13,445 bases of DNA. It comes from Saccoglossus kowalevskii (taxonomy: Eukaryota > Hemichordata > Enteropneusta > Harrimaniidae). The stretch lies in assembly GCF_000003605.2 (NCBI RefSeq), contig NW_003123428.1, positions 64,724 through 78,168 on the forward strand. The letters are read 5' to 3'. The position numbers were made by a program, and so were the translations under genes. Under the pieces are notes generated by a model. It had not been told where the DNA came from, ran no database searches, and worked only from the letters and a program-made list of their open reading frames with translations. Positions 1-9,755 of this stretch are shown here, in pieces; positions within the stretch are counted from its first letter, which is position 1; every line of letters begins with the position of its first letter.

Positions 1-82
1 TGTTGTTTGTTAGGAAATCGTTATTATGTATCATATTGATCACAATGGCCAGGAAAAGGTCGTCTGCATATAAATAAAGTTA

Positions 83-227
83 TAATATGACGTTATTACG
101 AGGATACCAAAAAGTGTGCCTGAAGACAGTACAGAGGGAGTATTGGCCGACCCGCAGCTGAGTATGATGCAATGGTGTACTGTCTGAGTACATACTTTGA
201 GGTATCCTCGAAATAACCATATTATTA
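83..227. repeat. Palindromic MITE-like foldback element
   Basis: The left arm (83-133) and right arm (176-227) are imperfect reverse complements over about 50 bp. They share the block CGAGGATACC against GGTATCCTCG (99-108 and 201-210) and a perfect 10-bp pair, AGACAGTACA (124-133) against TGTACTGTCT (176-185). A loop of about 42 bp (134-175) separates them, and there is no coding potential. Size and structure suit a non-autonomous foldback or MITE element. No target-site duplication was identified, and the family is not recognised. Confidence 0.75.
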
Positions 228-386
228 TATATCTTTTCCTTGCAAGGATACATTACTGTTTAGAACAGAATCAGCAATCTTCGTTGTCTGGAGTCCGGAG
301 TTGGGTGGAGTTTCATATTTGAAACTCGTATTTCCTAATATGGTAGGATAAAAATACCCAGTGCAAAACCACAAAATTACGGCACG
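225..386 (-). other. Possible alternative last exon of the upstream gene
   Basis: On the minus strand a splice-acceptor-like TTACAG (387-392) is followed by 53 open codons in phase 0, ending in TAA at 225-227. The last exon of the gene at 466-2315 contains a donor-like GTACGT (475-480), also in phase 0, so the two could be joined, replacing the short tail before the TGA at 466. Against this, the open frame runs to the edge of the palindromic element at 83-227 and its protein has no recognised features. It could equally be 3' untranslated or intergenic sequence. Confidence 0.2.
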
Positions 387-465
387 CTGTAATTTATGGC
401 TTTACGGTGACAGATGTATAAAAATATTCATTATGTTCTGTTAAAAGGTATATGAAAACATATTC

Positions 466-2315
466 TCACAGTCGACGTACAATTTTAGTTATCGCTGGTC
501 CCCTATCGAGCATATTATCAGAGCAACTTCCGGTAACTGTACAATGTTCTGGAGGCTGATAGTCCAGGGTAAAGTCTGCGGTATGTGCTATATCTATTCC
601 TGTGTAATAAATCTTTGGATTAATTGTATAATTGGAAGGTGGGTCATAATTCCTTATAGTAATGTATCCACCATTGCGAGCCTTTGCTGTGAAGTAAAAC
701 CTGTCAAAAAGAAAATTCTATTATGAATAATATGACAAAATGAACTTCGAACTTGAGTGGCTGAGTGTACTGTCACTAGATTTGGTGAGGCGAGTTTGAA
801 TTCGTATGTAAACTAAAATTAATCAATTGTTTAGTTTACAAGATGCAACATTAAAAAACGCGATTTATGGAAGCAAAGTTGTATATCCTTATTTATAGTC
901 GTACCTGTCCCCATGTTGAAAGCTGAAAACAATATCACCTGTGACGGTACAGTCGTGCATAGCTTGATGTGGATTGTCCTGACTGTATCCAATAGAACAT
1001 GTGACATTCCCATTTTTGACATAATTTCCATCTAGATAAACAAAATACCGGAAATATTAGATGTTGAGTACAAATTTACAAACATTAAAAAATAACTCGA
1101 TATAAAATGATAAACTCAACTTGTCTGCAACGCTTACCTCTGATAACCCACCAATCATAAGATGCTGAAATGACGCCAACTTTGAAATCTTCCACATAAT
1201 ACTGTTGTGGCCAATCAGCGGCGTTAGGACCTGTGTAACTGTTATGCCACTCAACCTGGATACGATCTGGTTGGATATTTGTGTAAACAGTTGTAGGTGC
1301 CGTCACGTGATTGTCACAGTCGGCGTCTGCTCTGTAGTCACCTGTCGTCTGAATCAGTGTTCCCAAGCAGTATTGCATGACGGGAGATGTATTCACTGAA
1401 ACATAAGGATACATGCATGTTACTACTTTGGAGAAAGATATAAATTCAATATTGGTATTATAATTTAAATGTTATCTGATAATAGCCGAACATTTTGAAA
1501 CGAAAATAAACACGGCAAAACGATAAATATGATGGCATGAAAAAGCAAATAGTAAAATATTTTTATCAGAACTTGTTCATTATTTTACAGTTATGAAATA
1601 TATACACCTACTTTGCAGGCAGTTATTTCCACTGAAGTTTGGTGCACATGAACACGTTGAGGGCGTTGTCGTGCATCGTCCAGGGTAACAAAACTGACTA
1701 TCTGGACGCCAGGAGCATCTCTCTGTAATTGTACGTGTATATGGTAAGTACATGTATATCGCATTCACAAATGACAGTCGAGATCACGTTGGGAGCGAGA
1801 ACGCCACGCGATATGTTCATTTGTCGTGTTCGTCGTTGCCATGGCTGCACATATAGGCCAGGGGAAGTAGACGCGGTACGGAAGGTTGATAATTAAATAC
1901 CATTTGAGGCATTATTTGAGGGGCAAAAATACTTCTCGTGGCCGTCGCACTTTTAACAATCTGCAAATATTGTTCATTCAAGTACATAGACTACCACCGT
2001 CGTATACTCTTATGAATAATTATACCAATTATATAATTATATCTATTGTTGTTTGTGATGTTTTACATGGTGAACAGATTACAACACAATGGAAAATACA
2101 CATATTCTCGTAATACTATCATAGTGTGACATAAACGTACGTTCACATATCCTGTTAGAATATCCACCGTCATCTATCAATTGATATGCAGTAATATTCG
2201 GACCTCTCTCATAGATACATCGTTCACATGTATGATTCGTTGATGAAGTACAACGTAATTCTTGGCAGTTAGCAATAGCTATACAAGCTGTAAGTAAAAA
2301 CAGTGAAAGCAACAT
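466..2315 (-). CDS. Secreted EGF-domain protein, five exons, 301 aa
   Basis: This is an extracellular protein of unknown function. CDS exons on the minus strand are 2141-2315, 1612-1722, 1138-1395, 905-1031 and 466-700. All four introns (418, 216, 106 and 204 bp) are GT-AG, in phases 1, 1, 1 and 2, and the frame stays open for 906 nt to a TGA. Residues 1-17 form a signal peptide (MLLSLFLLTACIAIANC). Residues 18-58 are Cys-rich (C22, C30, C33, C57). Exon 2 encodes one EGF-like domain with cysteines at 61, 70, 75, 82, 84 and 93 (C-x8-C-x4-C-x6-C-x-C-x8-C). Exons 3-5 (residues 96-301) are rich in Tyr, Trp and Asn with few cysteines. N-glycosylation sequons occur at N27, N40, N87 and N97, with NVT and NYT further on. 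The start is the first ATG and has an A at -3. The architecture resembles invertebrate EGF-containing matrix or VWDE-like secreted proteins, but I cannot name the family. No AATAAA lies between the stop and the window end, so the 3' end is uncertain. Confidence 0.78.
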
Positions 2316-2334
2316 TTTATTATATTTTGTAATG

Positions 2335-2346
2335 CTATATATATAT
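2335..2346 (-). promoter_or_regulatory. TATA-like sequence upstream of the EGF gene
   Basis: A run of alternating TA lies about 20-30 bp upstream of the ATG of the minus-strand EGF gene. Used as a TATA box, it would place transcription start almost on the ATG, giving a very short leader. It may instead be AT-rich background, with the true promoter further up or a non-coding first exon missed. Confidence 0.2.
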
Positions 2347-3942
2347 GCGTTAGTATTGTTAGATATGCAGTGCAGAGTGTTTGACCATGACCATGTAATA
2401 TGACCGTGAAATATGCAAATACCGTGAAAGAATCACATAATTTCGTATTTAGCACTGACACTGATTAAATGTACATAACTTTTAAAATAGAATGTATTGG
2501 CCAAAAAATGTAACTCCGCGTCAAACGTCGTCTCTATATCAACAAATATTTGCAGTAATCAAACAAAATAATTACTTGTTCCAATTAATAACATCTGAGC
2601 TTTTTCCTTAAAACTGATTGTACGCAATTATATCGTGATATAATGCACTACTGCAGTTGAACCATAGGAATGATGTCAACAGTTCAATCTGACTCATGCA
2701 TAAACAGTCAGCAGGCCGGAATTTGCATTATAATTATTGAAATACAGATAATTACTGTATTGCACTATTGCACTGAACTGCCTTGCCGTATGGGATTAAC
2801 CTAATCGGGGTTCAATGTATTCATTATATCATAACTGGAGAGATTATGAATCACAAATAATCAAATACTTGTAAACACGTGTGATAAAGTAAACATGAAT
2901 AGAAACATGGCGTTGCTGACTTTCAATATCACGTGCAATAAATTGTCTATATTATACCTCGCTCGTTGAAAAGTGATTTACATAAAATCATGACGTTTTA
3001 GTCAAAGTACACTGTGTGCATTTGGTCTTCATTCACAACACATCCTCTACTAGTGTCATCTGTGAACGTCCATGAGTGAATGATTTGTTTACAAATGTAT
3101 ACCATCCTTGGAAATGTAGTAATTGAAAACCTCAGCCCATCTTATAGATTATAGAGGTTCGTGTTAAAACATATTCACGTACTTGGTGAGACTCCTTCGA
3201 CAAAAACACATCGTGTGCACCATTGTGGTAAAATTATCGCAGAAAGATGCTGTCATTCTATATTCACAGCTAAATTGTATAACATGTATGAAATGTTAAT
3301 GCTGTAAAAACTACGAAAAAATACGGATATTTATTCCCAAACATGCTCACCAAAATGTGTGTGGCTTGTGAAAAGAAGGTGTGGGACGTTCGTGAGTAAG
3401 TAATTTCAGTCACTCTGAGATTTTTATCTGGCGAGTGGTGGAATAAATTTGATTATTTTTCAATTCATTTCAAAAATGCTATACTCGATAAATTGAGTGA
3501 TTCACATTGCTGAAACACAGTTATCAAAACAAGTATAATTACTGTGCGTATTTCCCGTATGTTTTAGTAAACGATGTTTGTATGGTATTGAGTAATGTAC
3601 TTGAAATATAAGTAATTTGTAGGAGATGTAATATTAGATGGAATTGTGCATGGTGGATGTCTGTTAGATGTGATAAACCTGATAACACATGGTCATTCGG
3701 GGAGTGACATAATTTGTTGTCTGCCCTCGGGCTGTTGGTCAAGACCATAATATTAAAACAGGGGCCCTCCATATAACTTGCCAAGTTGGTTAAACGGAGG
3801 GAATAGTGTGGGTTTCCTTTACGAAGTAGAAATTACTGGGGTGATTTATATTCAGAAATTCAAACAACTGATACTTTTTAAACGAGTCCTGGCAGCCGTA
3901 GATATTCCACGTTAGCGCTGAAAACTAGACATCACAATTGAA
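2347..3942. other. Intergenic stretch with no gene seen
   Basis: AT-rich sequence with stops in all frames and no open run above about 80 codons. The longest open run (minus strand, 3539-3784) shows no motif, signal peptide or convincing splice context. One short palindrome, ATTATATC-GT-GATATAAT, lies at 2627-2644; it has 8-bp arms and a 2-nt centre and is probably AT-rich background. Confidence 0.5.
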
Positions 3943-4396
3943 CCATCGTGAGCCGTGGCAGTTGCATGATTTTGACACAGTCAACTCCGGGATTCATGTC
4001 AAATTGACAGGATCTGATGAGACACCCGGGATTTGTGTTAAGTTGTATCTGGTAAATGAAGCCGGAGCTTATTTTTTATTAGCATGATACGACGACTCAA
4101 CCCTGGTCATAAAATAAGTAGAATCTGTTGACACACACCAGGGCTTTGTGTGAGTTTGCAGGAGCCGATGACCCACACCTAGTTTTCATGTCGAATTCGC
4201 AGGTGGGATCTGACAACTAAATCCATGGCTTCGTGTTGAGTTGTCAGGATCTGGCGATTAAACCCAGCTCTTCATCTTAACGGGCTTAGTGTCGGGGTTA
4301 ACAAACCCCAGCTACTCAATAACAGGCTTTGTATCAAGTTGGCAGAAGACGGTGGCACAATCCCGGGCTTCTCATCGAGTTGGCAGGATCTGATTA
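3943..4396 (+). repeat. Degenerate tandem repeat (minisatellite), unit about 40 bp
   Basis: A decayed unit of roughly 38-43 bp recurs about ten times head to tail. Its core reads approximately CCCGGGCTTCGTGTTGAGTT, followed by GGCAGGATCTGATGACACA. Clear unit starts lie near 3986, 4025, 4138, 4178, 4223, 4326 and 4362, with more diverged units between 4060 and 4135 and between 4264 and 4325. CCCGGG, TTGGCAGGATCTGAT and the final GACACA-like block are the best-kept parts. The copies differ by substitutions and small indels, so the array looks old. No open frame runs through it. Confidence 0.7.
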
Positions 4397-5459
4397 GTTT
4401 AGTATGCATGCTTCTCTCTCATTCGGAGACAGTAACTGATTTAAAATAATTGTAAGTAACGTACACAATGTAGGAGAATGTTGTTCAAAGAAGATATTTT
4501 TGAGGGCAGAAGACAATTATGCATTCGTTTAAACATTTTCTGGAATTTTAGACGAAGAGCACGTTATGAACAAATTTTAATTCCTTCCTTCCAGTCTCAG
4601 TTAGCGAGAGCTTCTAGAACTGTAAAATGCATTTCGACGTGAGAAGAGTATTGTTAAGGTTCACCAGTCGTTGGCTACAGCCTAGAAATAGAGCGTGGAA
4701 ATCTAGACTATAATCTCCAGTACCTACGTAACCTGATTCGAGAACGAACGATTGAACCCGGAAACAGGCCGTGATAATTTACTAGGAAATAAGTACTATG
4801 CGATCAATTTCGCTCATACGCGGGTAAAAGGTTCCCCATATATAACGCCATCAAACGTCAGAAGCTACCAGTTATGTTATAATTCACAAACAGCTTGCCA
4901 ATGAAGACACGATAATTGGATTACATTTATTGTTTCATCGATCATTAACAATAACGCGCGAGATATATATTTATCTTTTTTATGAATTCAAACTCGCGCC
5001 GCATGTCGTCCGAGGCAATTCTTAGGCACATTAATTAAATAGGTGTACGAATTAAGGGGAGGGGGTAATACATTATTCTCCACTGAAAATATTAATAATG
5101 AGGAATGAATTAATATTGAAACTAGTGTGTTGGACGGAGGAACTCGAAACCCACCTAAACTACATAGGTGAATAGATGAATAACATTAAATAACAACTCA
5201 CTGTATTCACATAATATACCATGCTCACACGATCCCATTGGGGATTATATCTTTCCCCCTCATAATTAATAACAAATACTTTTGAACAGCAACACCAACG
5301 ATTTCAAGATCGAGGTGTTGTGTGAATGCCTAGTCTCTGCTTATGAGCTACGTAGATGAATTGTGGTTCAATGTCACATGTAGTCACTGTGACGCATTTG
5401 AGTTTTGTATTCCCAAGTTTAAAAGAAAATTAATATTGCAGTGCACTAATAAAGGTATG
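4397..5459. other. Non-coding stretch before the Tc1 relic
   Basis: AT-rich sequence with no open frame worth reporting and no recognised splice-bounded exon. It holds the first copy of a 15-bp sequence (GATTGAACCCGGAAA, 4750-4764) that recurs exactly at 9108-9122. Confidence 0.45.
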
Positions 5460-6509
5460 TACACAAAATAATTTAAAACAATCTATGAAACGAGCGAAAA
5501 ATGAAAAATTACAAGTCTTTGTTAGCTATTCACGGTGTAAACACTTCATTTACGAAACAATATACAAAGGTTGTACTATTCAACTACAGGCGTTTACCCA
5601 CCATTATTCTCACATCGACACCACCTGGTCAACCAGCTGGTTGCCTTTCGTAGTGTGGGCAAAACTTGTGAGCAGGTTGCCACATCCTTGGGGAGGACTG
5701 TACGATGGGTGGACCAAGCGTCACAAGAAAGGCGCAGGCCTTGAATATAAACCCCGATCTGGACGTCCTTGTATACTCACTGCCAGTGTTTGAGGGCATA
5801 CAAAAGACCAAAGATACAAGGACTGACGGAGATCCACAACGTGAAGAAGCTGTCTTTCGTCAGAACGTGGGCCAAGTTGATCCCAGAGGACTGGAAGAAC
5901 TGTATTTGTTTAAAAATGATCGGTTCTACACCGATAGTGCTGATAACGTGTCTCCTTCTGCTCAGGTGAAGTTGAGTGCCCGTACGATGGGATATCTGTG
6001 CTTCATATAGTGCCACAGGGACCACAGTAAACGCTTAATACTATCTACAGGAGATACTGGAACCGACACTGGTGAAGAAGAAAAGTAATATTTTCACCGG
6101 CCGGAAGAACGACGCTCAGACATGGTGTTCGTGCAAGATGATGCACCTGCTCATACCGCCAGAGTGAGCTAGGAGTGGTGTTTTCAGAAAACTTCCTGGC
6201 TTTCTCCGTAAAGAATAATGGCTCTCAACTCACCAGATTAAATCCAATTGAGAACTGCTGGGGATACTGAATGACAGAATCTTCGGCTGTCGATCCCCTA
6301 TGTCCATGAAGCAGCTAAATGCAAGGGTAGTGAAGGAATGGGAGAACATTTAGCCCTCGATACTTAAGGAATTGGTGCACTCTGTGCCTGAGCGGCTTAA
6401 TTCTGTTATTAAGATGAAGGGGGATACAGTGTGATTATGGGATTTTGTCAGTATGTTTTTATTTTATTGATTGCTAATACATGCGAACCAACTTTTGGCA
6501 CACGGTGTA
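5460..6509 (+). mobile_element. Decayed Tc1/mariner-type DNA transposon
   Basis: These limits are proposed around the transposase relic at 5590-6434. The right end reads ACTTTTGGCACACGGTGTA (6491-6509), the sort of end expected for a Tc1/mariner terminal repeat flanked by TA. The left end is put at TACACAAAATAATTT (5460 on), which matches the inverse of the right end only at TACAC and scattered bases, so the left terminal repeat is badly eroded or wrongly placed. The length of about 1.05 kb is about what a 340-aa transposase with short ends needs. The element would have been inactive for a long time. Confidence 0.5.
5590..6434 (+). pseudogene. Tc1-like transposase pseudogene (DD34E type)
   Basis: The intact enzyme would cut and rejoin DNA at transposon ends. 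Conserved blocks appear in order but in different frames. An N-terminal helix-turn-helix block (about 5613-5735) includes SVGKTCEQVATSLGRTVRWV. After a frameshift comes GLEYKPRSGRP (about 5738-5770), the Tc1 linker between DNA-binding and catalytic parts. WAKLIPEDWK (near 5868-5900) precedes the first catalytic Asp region, which is damaged. QDDAPAHTAR (near 6134-6163) carries the second Asp. RLNPIENCWG (6235-6264) carries the third acidic residue as Glu, pointing to Tc1 rather than mariner. The C-terminal LVHSVPERLNSVIKMKG block ends at a TGA at 6432-6434. At least three frameshifts and several in-frame stops make it non-functional. The Tc1 assignment is firm; the clade is not determined. Confidence 0.85.
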
Positions 6510-6599
6510 GTCCATGGTGGATAAGGCATCGTTGATGCACCACAGCGATATACAATTATTTAGAGAACAATTCACCATGTGGTAGTTGTATTCATTTCT

Positions 6600-8378
6600 T
6601 AACCCTTGCGTACATCAGTCTGAAAATTGTTTTTTCATGTTTTCATGCCTGTTCACGTGGGTGGCTGTTCTCATAGTTGTGAATAAATAGCATAAGATAT
6701 GGTGACTTGGAGGATTGTTGAACTTTGCCAATGTAAAGTAGTCTATGGATTGTCATTGAAAAATGGTTGAAAATGTGACCCATATCATGGGTTTTATGAC
6801 AAAAGAGACATGCATCTGTGTTACGTAATTTAGACTTAAGCAAAATCAGATCACCGTCTTTGTTTGTGATCGGAGCGAGCAAGCAGTCTTTGAAGTTGGT
6901 CATTTCTTCATGGTTGAACGATAACAATATTCCACATACAGTATCATAGAAGCTCTTGTACTTCTTGATGTTTTGCTTTTGTGTATTTCCCCCTTTTCGA
7001 ATTTGTATAGAGAACAGTTTAAAAGAATATCGCTGTCATCATCGATATACGTTAGCTCAAGTGGGTATTTTAGGTAAAGTGATGTAATGTGATGTCACTG
7101 TCAATGTCATGTCTATTTAAACAAATCCATTGTGGTGGTATGTCTCTATGTACAATGTTGAGGGCGATATATAGCAGTCTTTTTGAATAAATCGACACGG
7201 ATCCGTTTAATTACAATTTCCCAACAAATCTTCAATTTTCGTCAGTCTTGATTCACGAAAGCGCAAAATATTTAGTGGGTTGTGTTGTAATGGTTGCGCA
7301 ATTAGATTGTTGAAAATAACGTTTCTCCACATACTTCTTGATATGTGGTTCACTTTTCTTTTATTGTGTACATAAGTACCAGATTTTCAATACTAGTATA
7401 TCGCTATAGAAATCAGAGACACAATTTGGGTGGAGTAATAACAAATAGCTGTTTATTGTAGTTCAAGCAAATCACTTGTCTTAAAAAATAGTCCGTGAAA
7501 ATAAAACTGGGATGCTTTAAACCAGAATAGAGATATCGTTTACATACTGTAGGCGGTAAGTAGCTGCTCGTGAAGAGGGGTAATTAAACCCTGTCTACCT
7601 TCATGGTTTGACATATAAAGTAATTCGGTTTGGATCCAGTGGTGTCCCTGCCAAAAGAACTCAAGAAAAAGAATATGTAAGCAGTCAACCATATGTTTCG
7701 GCGGGCACAGACACATAAACCGGTGTAATAACTTTGAAGCGAAGAGCTGATAGGGCGAGTCCTTTATATGACATTTCTGGTGTATATAAAAAATCGCTGG
7801 GTACGAAAGAAGCTGATATCATCATAACGATGAGATTCACGTGTTGTCCACCTGAGTTAATTACTTCAACACCATTTATATCTCTCTTGCTTCTTATTTT
7901 AGCAGATTTGGTTCTATTGCAATAGAAGAGAGTTCTCTGGAGACTGAACAACCTTGGCGCTTGTCTCGTGAAAACGGTATAGGGCTTGTAAGGGCATGTT
8001 TTATGCGCACAAGACTCTATGTGCCAGTATATATCAGTTTCGTGTATTTTAGAAACTGATTGCCAAAACCACAGGCTTCGAGTGTTTTAAATAGAAATGA
8101 TTTATCCGGTCAAAGGCTTTCCCTTGTAACAATAACGAGCTGAATATCATTTGGGTTAGGGAACGTATTTACGTCGCGCACTAGGTGTATGTTGTCAAAA
8201 TTTGCCTTCCAAGTATGGAGTAGGTTTGATCATCCTGAATGATGTTACCAATTGCGGATCTTGATTGAGACACTTTCGTTAGAATCTTGTATTCCGCACT
8301 TAGAATACTCACCGCTCTCTTGTTTTTCAATAAACAATTGCAGCATTTTTTAGGCAGAAGCATAATCGCTACACGCCG
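6600..8378 (-). pseudogene. L1-like non-LTR retrotransposon ORF2 relic (reverse transcriptase)
   Basis: This is the remnant of the polymerase that copies a retrotransposon RNA into DNA. On the minus strand, canonical RT blocks appear in order across frameshifts: LLPKK (near 8349-8363) leading into AVSILSAEYKILTKV and DDQTYSILGRQI; LQGKAFDRINH (KAFDR at 8106-8120); FLFKTLEACGFGNQFLKYTK after a frameshift; RQGCSVSRELSSIAIEPNLL (RQGC at 7948-7959); NGVEV; then YDDISFF (YDD at 7818-7826), where the usual four-residue YADD centre has lost a residue. Below 7700 the frame is heavily broken. A fragment with CLFCHKTHDMGH (inside 6643-6927) may belong to the C-terminal region. No endonuclease domain is seen between 8378 and 9500. 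The block pattern fits L1/Tx1-like elements. Its 3' end lies within about 100 bp of the Tc1 relic, which points the opposite way. Confidence 0.82.
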
Positions 8379-8619
8379 ACATCACTAAGGAAGCTGACCG
8401 TCCTCAGGGCAAGCAGTGATTATTTGTTAGAGGTAAACCTCGCCTGTAATTAATCAATACCTTTAGATCTACATTTAGACGACATTTTAACGGCAATAAT
8501 ATACTAACATAGCAATACCAGCGGAATGTGTAGTCTAATGAAAACAGAGCGTGGGTCCCCATCACCCATCTAACCATTGCGGCTCAGCTGAGGCAATAGT
8601 GTCGGTTTCTTGAAGCAGA

Positions 8620-8771
8620 TAAGAATCACTTAAGTGGCTCAACTTGAGTAATTCAATAAGTCGTTAACGCTTCATTGAGTCGCGACACCCGTGTGTACAT
8701 TCCGTATAACGCCATTAGTAAATATAATAACCACCAGTCAACAATTTGATTTGCGCATTAAGTGATTCTTA
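8620..8771. repeat. Inverted repeat with 14-bp perfect arms
   Basis: TAAGAATCACTTAA (8620-8633) is exactly reverse-complemented at 8758-8771, separated by 124 bp of non-coding sequence. The 152-bp span matches that of the terminal hairpin at 13291-13442, but the arm sequences are unrelated. It may be a small foldback element; the pairing does not extend far beyond the arms. Confidence 0.5.
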
Positions 8772-8969
8772 GCATGTGATTTTTCATTAGCATTTTCAGT
8801 GTACCATATTGGCGGGAAAAGAAATACGGCACCCATGCAACCCCCCATGTGTTTGTCGGGTCACGTTTCATATATCATTTACGCTTGGCGATTGGAATGG
8901 TATATCATCATGAGACCATATCATTACATAAAAGCTAAAGCACCAATACAACCTGCAGACGCTAATCGG

Positions 8970-9002
8970 GTCACTTGATAACCCCGAGTGATAACAAGTG
9001 AC
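8970..9002. repeat. Short hairpin
   Basis: Perfect 8-bp arms GTCACTTG (8970-8977) and CAAGTGAC (8995-9002) flank a 17-nt loop. There is no poly-T tract or other sign of an RNA gene, so its role is unknown. Chance is possible. Confidence 0.35.
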
Positions 9003-9360
9003 AATTGAGGTAGTTGTTTGAGTTTTTTAGACCCGTGTATATAGGACCTTTGAGTGGTAACATTTCCCTGGGGCATGTATGATAACATGGCATCTCATTT
9101 GTTGACTGATTGAACCCGGAAATAGACTATTGTACAGTGTATATAACTGTTCTGGTTAAAAATGGACTAAGCCGATCTGAGACAAGCGTAATTTGTGTAT
9201 TATAAATGCCAACAATTTCACTAATTTCAGCTCCTCTTGCGAGTGCGACTTCTCATCAAACTGGTCCACACTTCGATAGAATGGCGTACACGATTTTCAA
9301 ATGATATAGTCAAATGATTATACGTAATATAGCACTTTATATAAATTGCCTCGGCTACTG

Positions 9361-9535
9361 TCACGGTGGATGTATTTTCAGAATACGATTCCGATGTCTC
9401 CTCCTGCATCGCATTATGTTACTCACCACTAGTATAAATACGAAAATAATTACGAGAATAATCAGTGTTAGCCGTCTGGAACGCGAAGGAATGACGCGGA
9501 TAACTAGTAAATGTGCATAGAAATAGCTAATATTG
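9361..9535 (-). CDS. Possible exon with a transmembrane anchor
   Basis: Not recognised. The minus strand is open from an acceptor-like CCGCTCAG (ending at 9536) to a TGA at 9361-9363, about 58 codons. It contains a basic patch (RSRR), an uninterrupted hydrophobic run LTLIILVIIFVFILVV, then a very basic tail (RCRRRHRNR). That is the layout of a single-pass membrane segment with a stop-transfer sequence. There is no in-frame ATG, so it needs an upstream exon. A donor-like GTGAGT (9421-9426) directly after the hydrophobic run could instead end the exon there (9427-9535, phase 0). No partner exon was identified. Chance hydrophobicity in AT-rich DNA is a serious alternative. Confidence 0.25.
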
Positions 9536-9633
9536 CTGAGCGGAAGGTTCTATCAAAAAAATGGCAAAGATTAAATACGCGAACGGTTTTCCACAGAAAA
9601 GGGACGTTGTGATTCTTCCTCCGATTAAATGCC

Positions 9634-9755
9634 GGTGGTCGTCACGCCGCCCCATGTTCGACATGGGACTCATAGCGACGTATACAACGCGTTTAATATA
9701 CATTGTTTACTTACATGAAATTCGAACACGCCTTGCACGTCGACGACCACCGCCC
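9634..9755. repeat. Foldback element
   Basis: The arms GGTGGTCGTC (9634-9643) and GACGACCACC (9742-9751) are perfect reverse complements, and similarity continues inward with gaps to TGTTCG (9655-9660) against CGAACA (9723-9728). The arms are noticeably more GC-rich than the surroundings. A related copy of the right half lies inverted at 13238-13289. This supports a repeat family rather than chance. A 76-codon plus-strand open frame crossing it (9561-9791) has no coding signature. Confidence 0.6.

Noticed and set aside
1205-1399. 64-codon plus-strand frame opposite exon 3 of the EGF gene
   Set aside because: It is the antisense shadow of exon 3, whose own frame has coherent splice sites and phase.
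3539-3784. 81-codon minus-strand frame
   Set aside because: No signal peptide, domain or splice context; the length is within what AT-rich random sequence allows.
5485-5793. 102-codon plus-strand frame considered as an independent gene
   Set aside because: Its second half contains the Tc1 linker KPRSGRP, so it is part of the transposase relic; the first half is out of frame with the helix-turn-helix.
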